Shown here piece after piece: positions 28,370 through 37,135 of a stretch of DNA of 64,000 nt. The stretch spans positions 42,117 to 106,116 of the forward strand of contig NZ_JAAMFM010000012.1 of the NCBI RefSeq assembly GCF_013376105.1, in the 5' to 3' direction. The stretch comes from Arthrobacter wenxiniae (lineage in GTDB: Bacteria; Actinomycetota; Actinomycetes; Actinomycetales; Micrococcaceae). Numbering within the stretch: position 1 is the stretch's first letter; the number at the start of each line of letters is the position of its first letter. The translations under genes and the position numbers were made by a program. A model generated the notes under the pieces. The model searched no databases. It was not told the DNA's origin and saw nothing but the letters and a program-made list of their open reading frames with translations.

Positions 28370-28474
28370 ATCGAACGAATTGTGCATGGAAGCTCCGCCC
28401 CGCAAGACACACGCGGTCCCCGCCAACCGGGAACGCCCGGGTGGCGGCCTCCCGAATGCGAAAGGAATGAAGTC

Positions 28475-28876
28475 ATGAGCGCATTGGTGATTTCCCCCGC
28501 AGGGCCCGCCGTAATGTCGGCGTCCACCCGCCCCGCCGCGGCCCGCGCGCTGCGGCTGACTCGCCGCGGCCGCATGGTGCTGTTCGGCCTGCCTGCCCTG
28601 GCGGTGACGGCCGCGCTGGTCTTCTCCCTGCTGGCAGTCCTGCTGGGTTCCCTCGCCAGCCCGGCCAACGCGGCCACCAAGGTCAACACCGCGAACCTGG
28701 CCGGCTACGCCGCCCCGGTCACGGTGCTCCAGGGTGACAGCCTGTGGACCATTGCCGCCCACAGCGACCCCGCCCGCGACGTTCGTGACGTCGTGGCGGA
28801 CATCGTGGCCATGAACGACCTCGGCACCGGCGTCCTGCAGGCGGGCCAGCGCCTTTATGTCCCATTGCGCAAGTAA
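28475..28876 (+). CDS. LysM membrane protein, probable SOS cell-division inhibitor
   Basis: A 133-residue protein with a basic N-terminus, one membrane helix (residues 34-60) and a C-terminal LysM domain (about residues 81-131, VTVLQGDSLWTIAAHS to QRLYVPLRK). This architecture and the position divergent from lexA match DivS of Corynebacterium glutamicum, Rv2719c of Mycobacterium tuberculosis and YneA of Bacillus, which delay division after DNA damage. The function is inferred from that context. AAAGGA lies eight bases before the ATG at 28475. A LexA box at 28356 supports SOS control. Confidence 0.85.
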   Translation: MSALVISPAGPAVMSASTRPAAARALRLTRRGRMVLFGLPALAVTAALVFSLLAVLLGSLASPANAATKVNTANLAGYAAPVTVLQGDSLWTIAAHSDPARDVRDVVADIVAMNDLGTGVLQAGQRLYVPLRK

Positions 28877-28925
28877 GGGAGCCGGCCCAGGGCGTCACAA
28901 GTTCTTAACGGGAGGGTGGCACACT

Positions 28926-28931
28926 TAAACT
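28926..28931 (+). promoter_or_regulatory. hisC -10 hexamer, leaderless spacing
   Basis: TAAACT ends six bases before the hisC ATG. The 11-base string TAAACTGGTGG recurs at 30140 in front of hisB. Confidence 0.45.
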
Positions 28932-28937
28932 GGTGGC

Positions 28938-30035
28938 ATGGACCAGTTTGAACGTCTCAGCCAGCTACCCCTTCGCGACGATTTGCGCGGCCAGCACCCG
29001 TACGGCGCCCCCCAGCTGGACGTCCCCATCCTCCTCAACGTCAACGAAAACACCTTTGGCCTCCCCCTGGACGCCAAGGAAGCCATCCTCAAGGCAGTCG
29101 CGGACGAGTTGGATGGACTCAACCGCTACCCCGACCGCGAGTTCACCGAACTGCGCAGGGCCCTCGCCGCGTATCTGGGCCACGGCCTGACGGACGCAAA
29201 CATTTGGGCGGCCAACGGTTCCAACGAGGTCCTTCAGCAGCTGCTGCAGGCGTTTGGCGGCCCGGGGCGCAGCGCCATGGGATTCCCGCCCACCTACTCG
29301 ATGTACCCGCTGCTGGCCAGCGGCACCGGCACGGCCTACGTGGCCGGCGTCCGCGGGGACGACTACGGCCTCACGGCCGAGTCGGCGGCGCAGCAGGTGC
29401 GGGCGCAGGCCCCCAACGTCGTCTTCCTCTGCTCGCCCAACAATCCCACGGGCACGGCGCTGGGCCTGGACGTGGTGGAGGCCGTCTACGACGCGGGGGA
29501 AGCATCACAGGCCATCGTTATTGTCGACGAGGCCTATGCGGAGTTTGCCCACGCCGGCACTGGGAGCGCGCTGACCCTCCTGGAAGGCCGGCCGCGCCTG
29601 GTGGTCTCCCGCACCATGAGCAAGGCCTTCGCGCTGGCCGGCGCGCGCGTGGGCTACCTCGCATCAGCTCCCGAAGTCACCGACGCCATCCGGCTGGTCC
29701 GCCTGCCCTACCACCTGTCCGCCATCACCCAGGCAACCGCGGTTGCGGCGCTGCGGAACTCGGATGCCCTGCTCGCTAACGTCGAGGCCATCAAGGTCCA
29801 GCGCGACCGCATCGTGGCTGAACTGGAACAGATGGGCCTGAGGCCCGCACCGTCGGACTCCAACTTCGTGTTCTTCGGTGGCCTGGAAGATCCGGTGTCC
29901 GTCTGGGAGAAGCTGTTGGCCGACGGCGTGCTGATCCGTGACGTCGGCATCTCCGGCCATCTGCGCGTCACCGCCGGCACGGAGGCCGAGACCGGCGCGT
30001 TCCTGGACGGGTTGCGCTCCATCCTGGCGAAATAG
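28938..30035 (+). CDS. hisC: Histidinol-phosphate aminotransferase HisC
   Basis: PLP-dependent transaminase of histidine synthesis, converting imidazole acetol phosphate to histidinol phosphate. The 365 residues are fold-type I: NENTFGLP near the N-terminus, CSPNNPTG near residue 165, VDEAYAEF, and the PLP-lysine motif [15 protein letters not shown] hisB promoter appears to lie downstream, so hisC may be partly independent of the rest. No hisD is adjacent in the window. Confidence 0.95.
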   Translation: MDQFERLSQLPLRDDLRGQHPYGAPQLDVPILLNVNENTFGLPLDAKEAILKAVADELDGLNRYPDREFTELRRALAAYLGHGLTDANIWAANGSNEVLQQLLQAFGGPGRSAMGFPPTYSMYPLLASGTGTAYVAGVRGDDYGLTAESAAQQVRAQAPNVVFLCSPNNPTGTALGLDVVEAVYDAGEASQAIVIVDEAYAEFAHAGTGSALTLLEGRPRLVVSRTMSKAFALAGARVGYLASAPEVTDAIRLVRLPYHLSAITQATAVAALRNSDALLANVEAIKVQRDRIVAELEQMGLRPAPSDSNFVFFGGLEDPVSVWEKLLADGVLIRDVGISGHLRVTAGTEAETGAFLDGLRSILAK

Positions 30036-30139
30036 CGCCAAGGCACCCGGCCGGCGTCGCCCTTCCGGGAACGGCACGGGGATGCGCATCCCCTCGGGCG
30101 CCGTCCCCGGGACCGGGCAGGGAGCCCGGCGGGTGCGTC

Positions 30140-30145
30140 TAAACT
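30140..30145 (+). promoter_or_regulatory. Probable hisB -10 hexamer
   Basis: TAAACT, within the same TAAACTGGTGG string as before hisC, lies 77 bases upstream of hisB. Transcription from here would give a leader of about 70 bases. Confidence 0.35.
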
Positions 30146-30222
30146 GGTGGTACACCAACACCCCAGTTGCACGCGCCATGCCCGGCCTGGCACGCCCAAT
30201 TAACCAAAGGACCGTAAGAACA

Positions 30223-30849
30223 ATGACCGAGAACAGCCAGCAGCCCGGCCAGGGACGCACGGCACGCCTGGAACGCGCCACGAGCGAATCCAGCGTGCTG
30301 GTTGAGATCAACCTGGACGGCACCGGGGTTTCGGAGATCGACACGTCCGTGCCGTTCTACGACCACATGCTCACGGCCCTCTCCAAGCACTCGCTCATCG
30401 ACATGAAGGTCAAGGCCACGGGAGACACCCACATCGATGCCCACCACACCGTGGAGGACGTGGCCATTTCCCTGGGCGAGGTGCTGCGCGAGGCGCTCGG
30501 CAACAAGGCCGGGATCCGCCGCTTTGGCGAAGCAACCGTCCCCCTCGACGAAGCCCTGGCCAACGCGGTCGTGGACGTTTCCGGCCGGCCCTACCTGGTC
30601 CACAGCGGCGAGCCCGCCGGGCAGGAATACCACCTCATTGGCGGCCACTTCACGGGTTCCCTGACGCGCCACGTATTTGAGGCCATCACCCTGCACGCGC
30701 AGATCTGCCTCCACATGACGCTCATTGCGGGGCGGGACCCGCACCACATTGTCGAGGCCCAGTTCAAGGCCTTTGCCCGGGCCCTGCGGTCGGCCGTGGA
30801 GAAGGACCCCCGTGTCACGGGGATTCCGTCCACCAAGGGACTTCTGTGA
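30223..30849 (+). CDS. hisB: Imidazoleglycerol-phosphate dehydratase HisB
   Basis: Manganese enzyme converting imidazoleglycerol phosphate to imidazole acetol phosphate. The 208 residues show the metal-binding histidine motifs [32 protein letters not shown] and [15 protein letters not shown]. It is the monofunctional form without a phosphatase domain. The stop overlaps hisH by the tetranucleotide GTGA. Confidence 0.97.
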   Translation: MTENSQQPGQGRTARLERATSESSVLVEINLDGTGVSEIDTSVPFYDHMLTALSKHSLIDMKVKATGDTHIDAHHTVEDVAISLGEVLREALGNKAGIRRFGEATVPLDEALANAVVDVSGRPYLVHSGEPAGQEYHLIGGHFTGSLTRHVFEAITLHAQICLHMTLIAGRDPHHIVEAQFKAFARALRSAVEKDPRVTGIPSTKGLL

Positions 30850-31505
30850 ACACGGCCGCGGCACAGCCCACCGTCACGGTCCTGGACTACGGTTCCGGCA
30901 ACGTCCGCTCGGCCGTGCGGGCCCTGGAGCGTGCCGGCGCAAACGTCAGCCTGAGCGCGCGCCCCGAGGACGTCCTCGGCGCGGACGGCCTGGTGGTGCC
31001 CGGCGTGGGTGCCTTTGGCTCCGTCATGGCTGAGCTGAGGGCCGTGGACGCCATCCGCATGATTGGCCGCCGCGTGGCCGGCGGGCGCCCCGTCCTGGGC
31101 ATCTGCGTGGGCCTGCAGGTCCTCTTTGAGGCCGGCGTGGAACACGGCATCCGCGAGGAGGGCATGGGGGAGTGGCCGGGAACGGTGGAACTCCTCCCGG
31201 CCGACGTTGTCCCGCACATGGGCTGGAACACCGTGAAGGCCCCGGAAGGCTCCCTGTTGTTCAACGGCGTCGAGGAGGAGCGCTTCTACTTTGTCCACTC
31301 GTACGGCGTCCAGACGTGGGACTTTGAGGTGATCCAGCCCAAGATGAAGCCGCCGGCGGTCACCTGGTCCGAACACGGCGCGCCGTTCATTGCCGCCGTG
31401 GAGAACGGCCCGCTGTGCGCCACCCAGTTCCACCCGGAAAAGTCCGGCGACGCCGGCGCGCGCCTGCTGCGCAACTGGGTGCAGTCCCTGAAGGTGGCAG
31501 CGTAG
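30846..31505 (+). CDS. hisH: Imidazole glycerol phosphate synthase subunit HisH
   Basis: Glutaminase subunit that feeds ammonia to HisF. The 219 residues show the class I amidotransferase motifs: [10 protein letters not shown] at the start, the nucleophile elbow [11 protein letters not shown], and the His-Glu pair in [10 protein letters not shown]. The start GTG overlaps the hisB stop. The partner gene hisF is not in the window. Confidence 0.96.
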   Translation: MNTAAAQPTVTVLDYGSGNVRSAVRALERAGANVSLSARPEDVLGADGLVVPGVGAFGSVMAELRAVDAIRMIGRRVAGGRPVLGICVGLQVLFEAGVEHGIREEGMGEWPGTVELLPADVVPHMGWNTVKAPEGSLLFNGVEEERFYFVHSYGVQTWDFEVIQPKMKPPAVTWSEHGAPFIAAVENGPLCATQFHPEKSGDAGARLLRNWVQSLKVAA

Positions 31506-31661
31506 ATGTATTCGCTGCTCCTCATGGGCCTGGGCGGCCTGCTCATCGGCGGTGCCTACACGTTTTACCAGCAGAAGACCCCACGCTGGATCCCCGTCAG
31601 CTTTGCCATCCTCGCCGCCTTGTCCCTCGTGGCGGCCTACCTGCTCACCCTGAAGGGCTAG
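31506..31661 (+). CDS. 51-residue membrane protein in the his operon
   Basis: A short gene whose ATG begins on the base after the hisH stop. The product has two hydrophobic segments (residues 1-18 and 29-48) separated by a basic hairpin (YQQKTPRW). It reads cleanly to a TAG at 31661 and keeps the GC bias of real genes. I recall similar small proteins between hisH and priA in Arthrobacter, but cannot verify that here. The function is unknown. Confidence 0.7.
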   Translation: MYSLLLMGLGGLLIGGAYTFYQQKTPRWIPVSFAILAALSLVAAYLLTLKG

Positions 31662-31728
31662 GCGGCCCGGACCGCGCCACCGGGCCTGCCCAGCCAACCC
31701 GTTCCACCACCTACACGTTGAGGACCCG

Positions 31729-32466
31729 ATGACCACCACCCCCATTCTGGAACTGCTTCCCGCCGTTGACGTCGCCGACGGCCAGGCCGTCCGGCTCGTG
31801 CAAGGCGAAGCCGGCTCCGAGACCGGCTACGGCTCGCCCCTCGAAGCCGCCCTGAACTGGCAAAACGATGGCGCCGAATGGGTCCATCTGGTGGACCTGG
31901 ACGCCGCCTTCGGCCGCGGCTCCAACCTTGAACTGCTGAGGGAGGTTGTCCAGGCCCTCGAGGTGAAGGTGGAGCTGTCCGGCGGCATCCGCGACGACGC
32001 CTCGCTGGAAGGTGCCCTGGAATTGGGCGCAGCCCGCGTCAACCTGGGCACGGCGGCTCTCGAAAACCCCGAGTGGACGGCCCGGGCCATCGATCGCTTT
32101 GGCGAGCGGATCGCCGTCGGCCTGGACGTGCGGGGCACCACCCTGGCCGGCCGCGGCTGGACGAAGGAAGGTGGGGACCTCTGGGAGGTCCTGGCCCGCC
32201 TGGAGGATGCCGGCTGCGCCCGCTACGTGGTTACCGACGTCACGAAGGACGGCACGCTGCGCGGCCCCAACGTGGAGCTGCTGCGGGAAATGTGCTCGCG
32301 CACGTCAAAGCCCGTGGTGGCCTCCGGCGGGATTTCCAGCCTCGGGGACCTGCGCGTGCTGCGCGGGCTGGTGGCCGACGGCGTCGAGGGCGCCATTGTG
32401 GGCAAGGCCCTGTATGCGGGCAAGTTCACGCTGCCCGAGGCCCTTGACGTTGCCGGACGCCGCTAG
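31729..32466 (+). CDS. priA: Bifunctional HisA/TrpF isomerase PriA
   Basis: TIM-barrel isomerase acting on ProFAR in histidine synthesis and, in actinobacteria, also on PRA in tryptophan synthesis. Visible landmarks are [19 protein letters not shown], the first catalytic aspartate in it, the phosphate-binding LSGGIRDD, and [14 protein letters not shown] with the second catalytic aspartate. The 245 residues are typical. The dual function is inferred from family membership and the actinobacterial context. Confidence 0.95.
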   Translation: MTTTPILELLPAVDVADGQAVRLVQGEAGSETGYGSPLEAALNWQNDGAEWVHLVDLDAAFGRGSNLELLREVVQALEVKVELSGGIRDDASLEGALELGAARVNLGTAALENPEWTARAIDRFGERIAVGLDVRGTTLAGRGWTKEGGDLWEVLARLEDAGCARYVVTDVTKDGTLRGPNVELLREMCSRTSKPVVASGGISSLGDLRVLRGLVADGVEGAIVGKALYAGKFTLPEALDVAGRR

Positions 32467-32471
32467 AGCCC

Positions 32472-33362
32472 GTGCTTGAGATGCCCCGCAAGCAACTGCC
32501 CGGACACATCGCCGCGGCCCTCGCCGGTGCCGGCGGCGTGGCCGACTCCGCCGGCCAGCCCTGGTCCGGCCGCAGCCTGCCGGACCAGGCGAAGTACCAC
32601 AACTTTGACGCCGACGACGGCGCCACGGACCCCCGCTATCAGGCGGCCGTTTCGCGGCTCCTGGGTGGAAGCGGCTCCGAAGCCGATGTGGTTGCGTCGC
32701 TGGCGGAGGCGCGCGTGTTCATCCCGATTGTGGCGCAGCTGGCCGACCGGGCCGTGGGGGAGAATGGGCTGGCGTCGGACAAGGAGTCCGACATGGCCCT
32801 GGTGACCCTGCAGGCGCCCGACGGGCGGCGGGCGCTGCCGGCGTTTACGAACGCGGCGGCCCTTTCCACCTGGCACCCCGAGGCGCGGCCCGTGGCCGTG
32901 CATGCCGCGCGCGCTGCCCTGTCCGCCGTGGCCGAGGAGGCCCAGCTGCTGGTCCTGGACCCGGGATCGGAACGCCCGTTTGTGGTGCGGCGCCCCGCCA
33001 TGTGGGCCCTGGCGCAGCAGCGGCAGTGGCTGCCCAGCTACGCTGACCCCGCCGTCAGGCAGGTGTTGGCAGATTCCATGACTGCCGCCGGGAACCCCGG
33101 GATTCTGGACATTTCCGCCTGCGCCGGCAAGGGCATAGAATCCCTGTGGGACCACAAATCTGAACCGTCTGGACGGCTGGTGGCGGGCGGCGGCGCGGGA
33201 CCGGAACTGGCCGTCTCGCTCACCCTGCGCCCAGGGCTCGACCAGTCCGCCGTGGACAGCATTCTCCAGGTCCTGCAGGCATTCTGGGCGCGGAATGACG
33301 TTTTCGCCCAGGCCGTTGACTCCGTCCAGGTGCGGTTGCTCCATCCCGGCCCCACACCCTAA
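32472..33362 (+). CDS. SseB-family protein
   Basis: A 296-residue cytoplasmic protein with an SseB N-terminal domain around residues 60-150 (ARVFIPIVAQL, then DMALVTLQAPDGRRALPAFT) and a second, less conserved half. Such proteins are common beside priA in Arthrobacter-like genomes; the role is unknown. The GTG at 32472 is followed by an in-frame ATG at 32481, and neither has a clear ribosome site. Confidence 0.75.
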   Translation: MLEMPRKQLPGHIAAALAGAGGVADSAGQPWSGRSLPDQAKYHNFDADDGATDPRYQAAVSRLLGGSGSEADVVASLAEARVFIPIVAQLADRAVGENGLASDKESDMALVTLQAPDGRRALPAFTNAAALSTWHPEARPVAVHAARAALSAVAEEAQLLVLDPGSERPFVVRRPAMWALAQQRQWLPSYADPAVRQVLADSMTAAGNPGILDISACAGKGIESLWDHKSEPSGRLVAGGGAGPELAVSLTLRPGLDQSAVDSILQVLQAFWARNDVFAQAVDSVQVRLLHPGPTP

Positions 33363-33385
33363 CTCCACAGCAAGGCTGCCCTGCG

Positions 33386-33411
33386 CTCTCTTGTGACGGA
33401 CCACAAGAGAG
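33386..33411. terminator. Hairpin between the SseB-like gene and the MFS gene
   Basis: CTCTCTTGTG (33386-33395) pairs perfectly with CACAAGAGAG (33402-33411) over a six-base loop. It ends 13 bases before the next start codon, so it could also affect translation of the transporter. Confidence 0.5.
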
Positions 33412-33424
33412 AAGAAGCAAACAA

Positions 33425-34783
33425 GTGGACTTTGCCAGCTACCGGCAGCTCTTGGCGCTTGCGCCGGTGCGGAGGCTGCTCCTGATCGCCATGATTGCGC
33501 GGATCCCCCATGCGGCGGCCGGCGTGCTGCTCACGCTCCATGTCGTGGCCACGCTGCACCTGAGCTATGCGGCGGCGGGATCCGTGGCAGCAGCCATCAC
33601 CGTCGGGATGGCCCTCGGCGCCCCGTGGCGCGGGCGCCAGGTGGACATTCTGGGCCTGCGCCGCGCCCTCATACCTTCCGTCATCGCCGAAGTGGCGGTG
33701 TGGTCCGTGGCGCCCTTCCTGAACTACCAGCTGCTGGTGGTGGCCGCCGTCATCGGCGGACTGTTTGCCGTGCCCATTTTCTCCGTCGTCCGGCAGGCCC
33801 TGGGCGTCATGGTGCCGGCCGGACAACGCCGCACCGCCTACGCTCTTGACTCGATGGGCGCGGAGATCACGTTCATGGTGGGGCCGGCGGCCGGCGTCGT
33901 CCTGGCCACCACCCTCCACACCGCGGCGGGCCTGGTCATCATTGGCGTTGCCTCCGCGCTTGCGGGCCTGCTGCTGATGTGGACCAACCCGCCCACGCGC
34001 TCGGGCCAACGGGGCGCCTGGGCGGAACCCGTCGAAGCGGCCGGGGCGCCGGCGCCCGGCAGGTTCGAGGCTGCCGTCGGGGCTCTTGATCCGCCTGCCG
34101 GCAGGCTGGGACGCGCGTGGGGCAGCACGCGCAGCAACCTGGCCTGGGTGAACCTGGCGGTGCTGGCCGTTTTGGGAGCTTCGCTGGGGGCCGGACTGGT
34201 GCTCTCCGGGACCGATGTCGGCATGGTGGCCGTGCTGCGTGCCAGCGAGCAGGTGGGCGAGCTGGGGATCGTCTTCTTCTTCTGGTGCGGGGCCTCCCTC
34301 GTGGGCGGGCTGGTCTACGGCTCGCTCAGGCGGTCCATCAACCCGCTGTGGCTGCTCGGCGCCATGGCCCTGTTGACCATTCCCATGGGCTTTGCCACCA
34401 ACGCGTGGACGCTGGGGCTGCTCTCCATACTGCCCGGGCTGCTCTGCGCCCCGGTACTGACGTCCAGCGCCGAACACATTGCCGACCTCGTCGAGGAGCG
34501 CCGGCGCGGCGAGGCCATGGGCTGGTACGGCTCATCCATGACCCTGGGCAGCGCCATGGGTGCACCGTTCGCCGGGGCCATGATCGACGAGGTGGGACCC
34601 TGGGCAGGATTTGTCATCATCGGCATCGTCGCCGGCATCCTCGCCGTCGCGGGCCTGGCCGTCCAACGCAGCCGGCGGCGGAAGGCCGCGGGGGCGCCTG
34701 CCGGTCGCGGGGAGGACGGCACCATCCCCGGCGCGCCGGGGTCCGCTGTTGACGGGCTGCTGGGCGAACCCGACGCCGTCTGA
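33425..34783 (+). CDS. MFS transporter
   Basis: A 452-residue major facilitator with about twelve membrane helices and a central hydrophilic loop. The segment ALGVMVPAGQRRTAYALDSMGAEITF is split here as two recognisable pieces, VMVPAGQRRTAYAL and DSMGAEITFMVGP, found in an actinobacterial exporter subfamily. The C-terminal tail is polar. The substrate is not predictable. The start is a GTG; a palindromic repeat follows the stop by 20 bases. Confidence 0.85.
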   Translation: MDFASYRQLLALAPVRRLLLIAMIARIPHAAAGVLLTLHVVATLHLSYAAAGSVAAAITVGMALGAPWRGRQVDILGLRRALIPSVIAEVAVWSVAPFLNYQLLVVAAVIGGLFAVPIFSVVRQALGVMVPAGQRRTAYALDSMGAEITFMVGPAAGVVLATTLHTAAGLVIIGVASALAGLLLMWTNPPTRSGQRGAWAEPVEAAGAPAPGRFEAAVGALDPPAGRLGRAWGSTRSNLAWVNLAVLAVLGASLGAGLVLSGTDVGMVAVLRASEQVGELGIVFFFWCGASLVGGLVYGSLRRSINPLWLLGAMALLTIPMGFATNAWTLGLLSILPGLLCAPVLTSSAEHIADLVEERRRGEAMGWYGSSMTLGSAMGAPFAGAMIDEVGPWAGFVIIGIVAGILAVAGLAVQRSRRRKAAGAPAGRGEDGTIPGAPGSAVDGLLGEPDAV

Positions 34784-34803
34784 GCCTGCGGCATAAACAA
34801 AGT

Positions 34804-34855
34804 GTGGCGCAGTGGTTGCTGGAATTCCACAAAATTCCAGCAACCACCGCGCCAC
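34804..34855. repeat. Palindromic intergenic repeat, copy 3
   Basis: Inverted repeat with 23-base arms (34804-34826 and 34833-34855), 22 of 23 matching, six-base loop. It separates the convergent MFS and DUF1844 genes, where it could terminate both. The arm core GCAACCACCGCGCCAC matches the copies at 6333 and 10094. Confidence 0.8.
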
Positions 34856-34880
34856 GGATCCCACCTTGGGTGGATTTGGG

Positions 34881-35288
34881 TCAGTTGACGGCTCCGGTGA
34901 ACTTTTCGCCCGGGCCCTTGCCCGGCGCGTCCGGGAATTCCGAGGCCTCGCGGAATGCAAGCTGCAGCGAACGCAGGCCGTCACGCAACGGTCCGGCATG
35001 CTGGCTGCCAATCTCCGGGGCCGCTGCCGTCACGAAACCGGCGAGGGCGGTAATCAGCTTGCGTGCCTCGTCCAGGTCCTTCAGGTCCTCGGCGTCGGGT
35101 CCGGCTGCCAGGCCGCACTTGACAGCCGCTGCGCTCATGAGGTGGACGGCAGCCGTGGTGATGACTTCGACGGCCGGGACTTCGGCGATGTCGCGCACCA
35201 CGGACGCCGCTTCGGCGTCGCCGAGGGACTCCTCGGGTGCGAAGCTGTTGCGGTGGCTGGTGTCCGAATTATTGTCTGGGGTGCTCAT
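34881..35288 (-). CDS. DUF1844 protein
   Basis: A 135-residue protein of the DUF1844 family. The conserved core is the helix pair EVPAVEVITTAAVHLMSAAAVKCGL (read as two adjacent pieces), followed by LKDLDEARKLITALAGFV. In actinobacteria it often sits divergent from infC, as here. The function is unknown. The ATG at 35286-35288 is chosen because the conserved region and normal composition begin there. Confidence 0.83.
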   Translation of the reverse strand: MSTPDNNSDTSHRNSFAPEESLGDAEAASVVRDIAEVPAVEVITTAAVHLMSAAAVKCGLAAGPDAEDLKDLDEARKLITALAGFVTAAAPEIGSQHAGPLRDGLRSLQLAFREASEFPDAPGKGPGEKFTGAVN

Positions 35289-35299
35289 ACTGCTAAGCT

Positions 35300-35569
35300 T
35301 GTCATAGACCGACTGGGTGCTGTTACTTCTGCGGGCCAAAACCCCGCGAGGAAAGAGCGCATCCAGTTTGCAAGTGGAGTCCTCTCCCACCTTTCGACCC
35401 AGCAATGGCGTTGTCTGGTTCCGGTTGGCGCCTGCATTCGTGTTGGCTGGCCGCGGCCCCGCTGGGGGCGGCGGAACCAATCCCCGAGGCCTCCGATTGC
35501 ATCAGCAATGGGAGGCCTTCTTCTTTTGCCGATGGCACCCACATTTCTTTGAATCAACAGGAGTTACAC
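35300..35569 (+). promoter_or_regulatory. Structured leader of the infC-rpmI-rplT operon
   Basis: A roughly 270-base untranslated leader. TAAGCT at 35293-35298 is a candidate -10. Several helices can form: GCGGG/CCCGC (35331-35347), a GGTTCCG/CGGAACC pairing enclosing a GC-rich hairpin near 35453-35476, and the terminator at 35487. Together they suggest attenuation, possibly by ribosomal protein L20 as in the Bacillus operon. Confidence 0.55.
35487..35527 (+). terminator. Rho-independent attenuator in the infC leader
   Basis: AGGCCTCC (35487-35494) pairs with GGAGGCCT (35511-35518), extended by ATTGC/GCAAT around the loop ATCA, and is followed directly by a T-rich run TTCTTCTTTT. It lies 43 bases upstream of the infC start codon, so it would stop transcription before the operon unless disrupted. 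Confidence 0.8.
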
Positions 35570-36724
35570 ATTAGCGAGCCACGCATCAATGATCGTATCC
35601 GCGTCCCCGAGGTGCGGTTGGTGGGGCCGGCAGGCGAACAGGTTGGAATCGTCCGCATTGAGGACGCCCTCCGATTGGCTGCCGAGTCGGACTTGGATCT
35701 GGTTGAGGTAGCACCGACGGCGAAGCCGCCGGTGTGCAAACTGATGGACTTCGGTAAGTACAAGTACGAGGCCGCCGTCAAGGCGCGTGAAGCCAGGAAG
35801 AACCAGACGAACACCGTTCTGAAGGAAATCCGCTTCCGTCTCAAGATCGACAAGCACGACTACGAGACCAAGCGCGGCCACGCGCTGCGCTTCCTCGGCA
35901 CCGGTGACAAGGTCAAGGCCATGATCCAGTTCCGCGGCCGCGAGCAGCAGCGTCCGGACATGGGCATCCGCCTGCTCCAGAAGTTTGCGGAGGACGTGGC
36001 CGAGGTCGGCGTGGTCGAGTCAAGCCCCCGCATTGACGGGCGCAACATGGTCATGGTGATCGGACCCTTGAAGAACAAGGCCGAGGCCAAGGCCGAGGCC
36101 CGGCGCCAGCAGCAGCGCGCCGAGGCGAAGGCCCAAAACGAGGCCGTTGCCAATGGCACCGCCCGCGTTGACGTGGACCGGGACAACAAGGCGCCGATGA
36201 CGCAATCCCTGGCTGACCTCCTGCCCGAGGGCCTGCACCTGGACGAAGGCACCGCCGAGGCAGTGGACGCGGCTCCCTCCACGGGCCACGAGGCACCCGC
36301 GGCCAGCGCCGCTGCCGCCCCGGAGACGCCCGCCGAAACCGCCACCCCGGAGGCACCTGCCGCCAAGGCTCCCGAGGCCGAGGCAGCCGTGGCCAAGGCC
36401 CCCGAGGCCAAGGCGCCCGCCGTGCCACGGTCTGCAGCCAAGGCCCCCGTTGCCAAGGCACCTGCCGCTGCGCGTCCGGCTGCCACGGCGGCACCTGCCG
36501 CTGCGCGTCCTGCCGCCACGGCGGCACCTGCCGCTGCGCGTCCTGCCGCAACACCAGCAGCCGCGCCGAAGCCAGTGACGGCCAAGCCGATCCCCATGCC
36601 CAAGCCCATGGCGAAGCCGGTTGCCAAGCCCGCGGCCAAGCCCGCTGCAAAGGCGGCAGGCAAGCCGGCGGCCAAGGCTGCACCTGCAAAGCGTGCGGCC
36701 GACACCAAAGACTCAGCCGAATAG
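35570..36724 (+). CDS. infC: Translation initiation factor IF-3
   Basis: Binds the 30S subunit and checks start-codon selection. The start is a non-standard ATT at 35570: AGGAG lies six bases upstream and the protein then begins [18 protein letters not shown], the usual IF-3 start. A TTG at 35549 is in frame but has no such site. The N- and C-domains occupy residues 1-170. A tail of about 210 Ala/Pro/Lys-rich residues follows, with 11-residue repeats. Translation from a rare start codon is the known basis of IF-3 autoregulation in E. coli. First gene of the infC-rpmI-rplT operon. Confidence 0.93.
   Translation: MSEPRINDRIRVPEVRLVGPAGEQVGIVRIEDALRLAAESDLDLVEVAPTAKPPVCKLMDFGKYKYEAAVKAREARKNQTNTVLKEIRFRLKIDKHDYETKRGHALRFLGTGDKVKAMIQFRGREQQRPDMGIRLLQKFAEDVAEVGVVESSPRIDGRNMVMVIGPLKNKAEAKAEARRQQQRAEAKAQNEAVANGTARVDVDRDNKAPMTQSLADLLPEGLHLDEGTAEAVDAAPSTGHEAPAASAAAAPETPAETATPEAPAAKAPEAEAAVAKAPEAKAPAVPRSAAKAPVAKAPAAARPAATAAPAAARPAATAAPAAARPAATPAAAPKPVTAKPIPMPKPMAKPVAKPAAKPAAKAAGKPAAKAAPAKRAADTKDSAE
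36459..36557 (+). repeat. 33-bp minisatellite within infC
   Basis: A 33-base unit starting at 36459, 36492 and 36525 is repeated nearly three times, encoding the 11-residue [11 protein letters not shown] unit of the IF-3 tail. Confidence 0.85.
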
Positions 36725-36832
36725 GGCCAACACCCTCTTTGGCGGTGAATACACACCCCACACAGTGACCGAACCGGTCGCTGCAAAAGAACCACGGGCA
36801 GCGCCGGTGGATACGTAAGGAGACAGGTCCTC

Positions 36833-37027
36833 ATGCCTAAAATGAAGACACACAGTGGTGCAAAGAAGCGATTCAAGCTCACTGGCACGGGCAAGCTGCG
36901 CCGCCAGCGCGCCAACCGCCGCCACTACCTGGAGCACAAGCCCTCCAGCCTGAAGCGCCGCCTCAAGGGCGACCTCACGGTTGCCAAGGCCGATGTCCGC
37001 AACATCAAAAAGATGCTCGGCATCTAA
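36833..37027 (+). CDS. rpmI: 50S ribosomal protein L35
   Basis: A 64-residue basic ribosomal protein with the conserved start [27 protein letters not shown] lies about ten bases before the ATG. It stands between infC and rplT, the standard order. Confidence 0.98.
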   Translation: MPKMKTHSGAKKRFKLTGTGKLRRQRANRRHYLEHKPSSLKRRLKGDLTVAKADVRNIKKMLGI

Positions 37028-37135
37028 TTTCGCAAGTCAATCGGTGAAGGGCCCGTAGCGGGTCCGACACCATTGAAATCAACGCCTTCCCCGGCACGAT
37101 TGGCTTGGGATGCAAAAACTTGAAGGAGTACGCAC

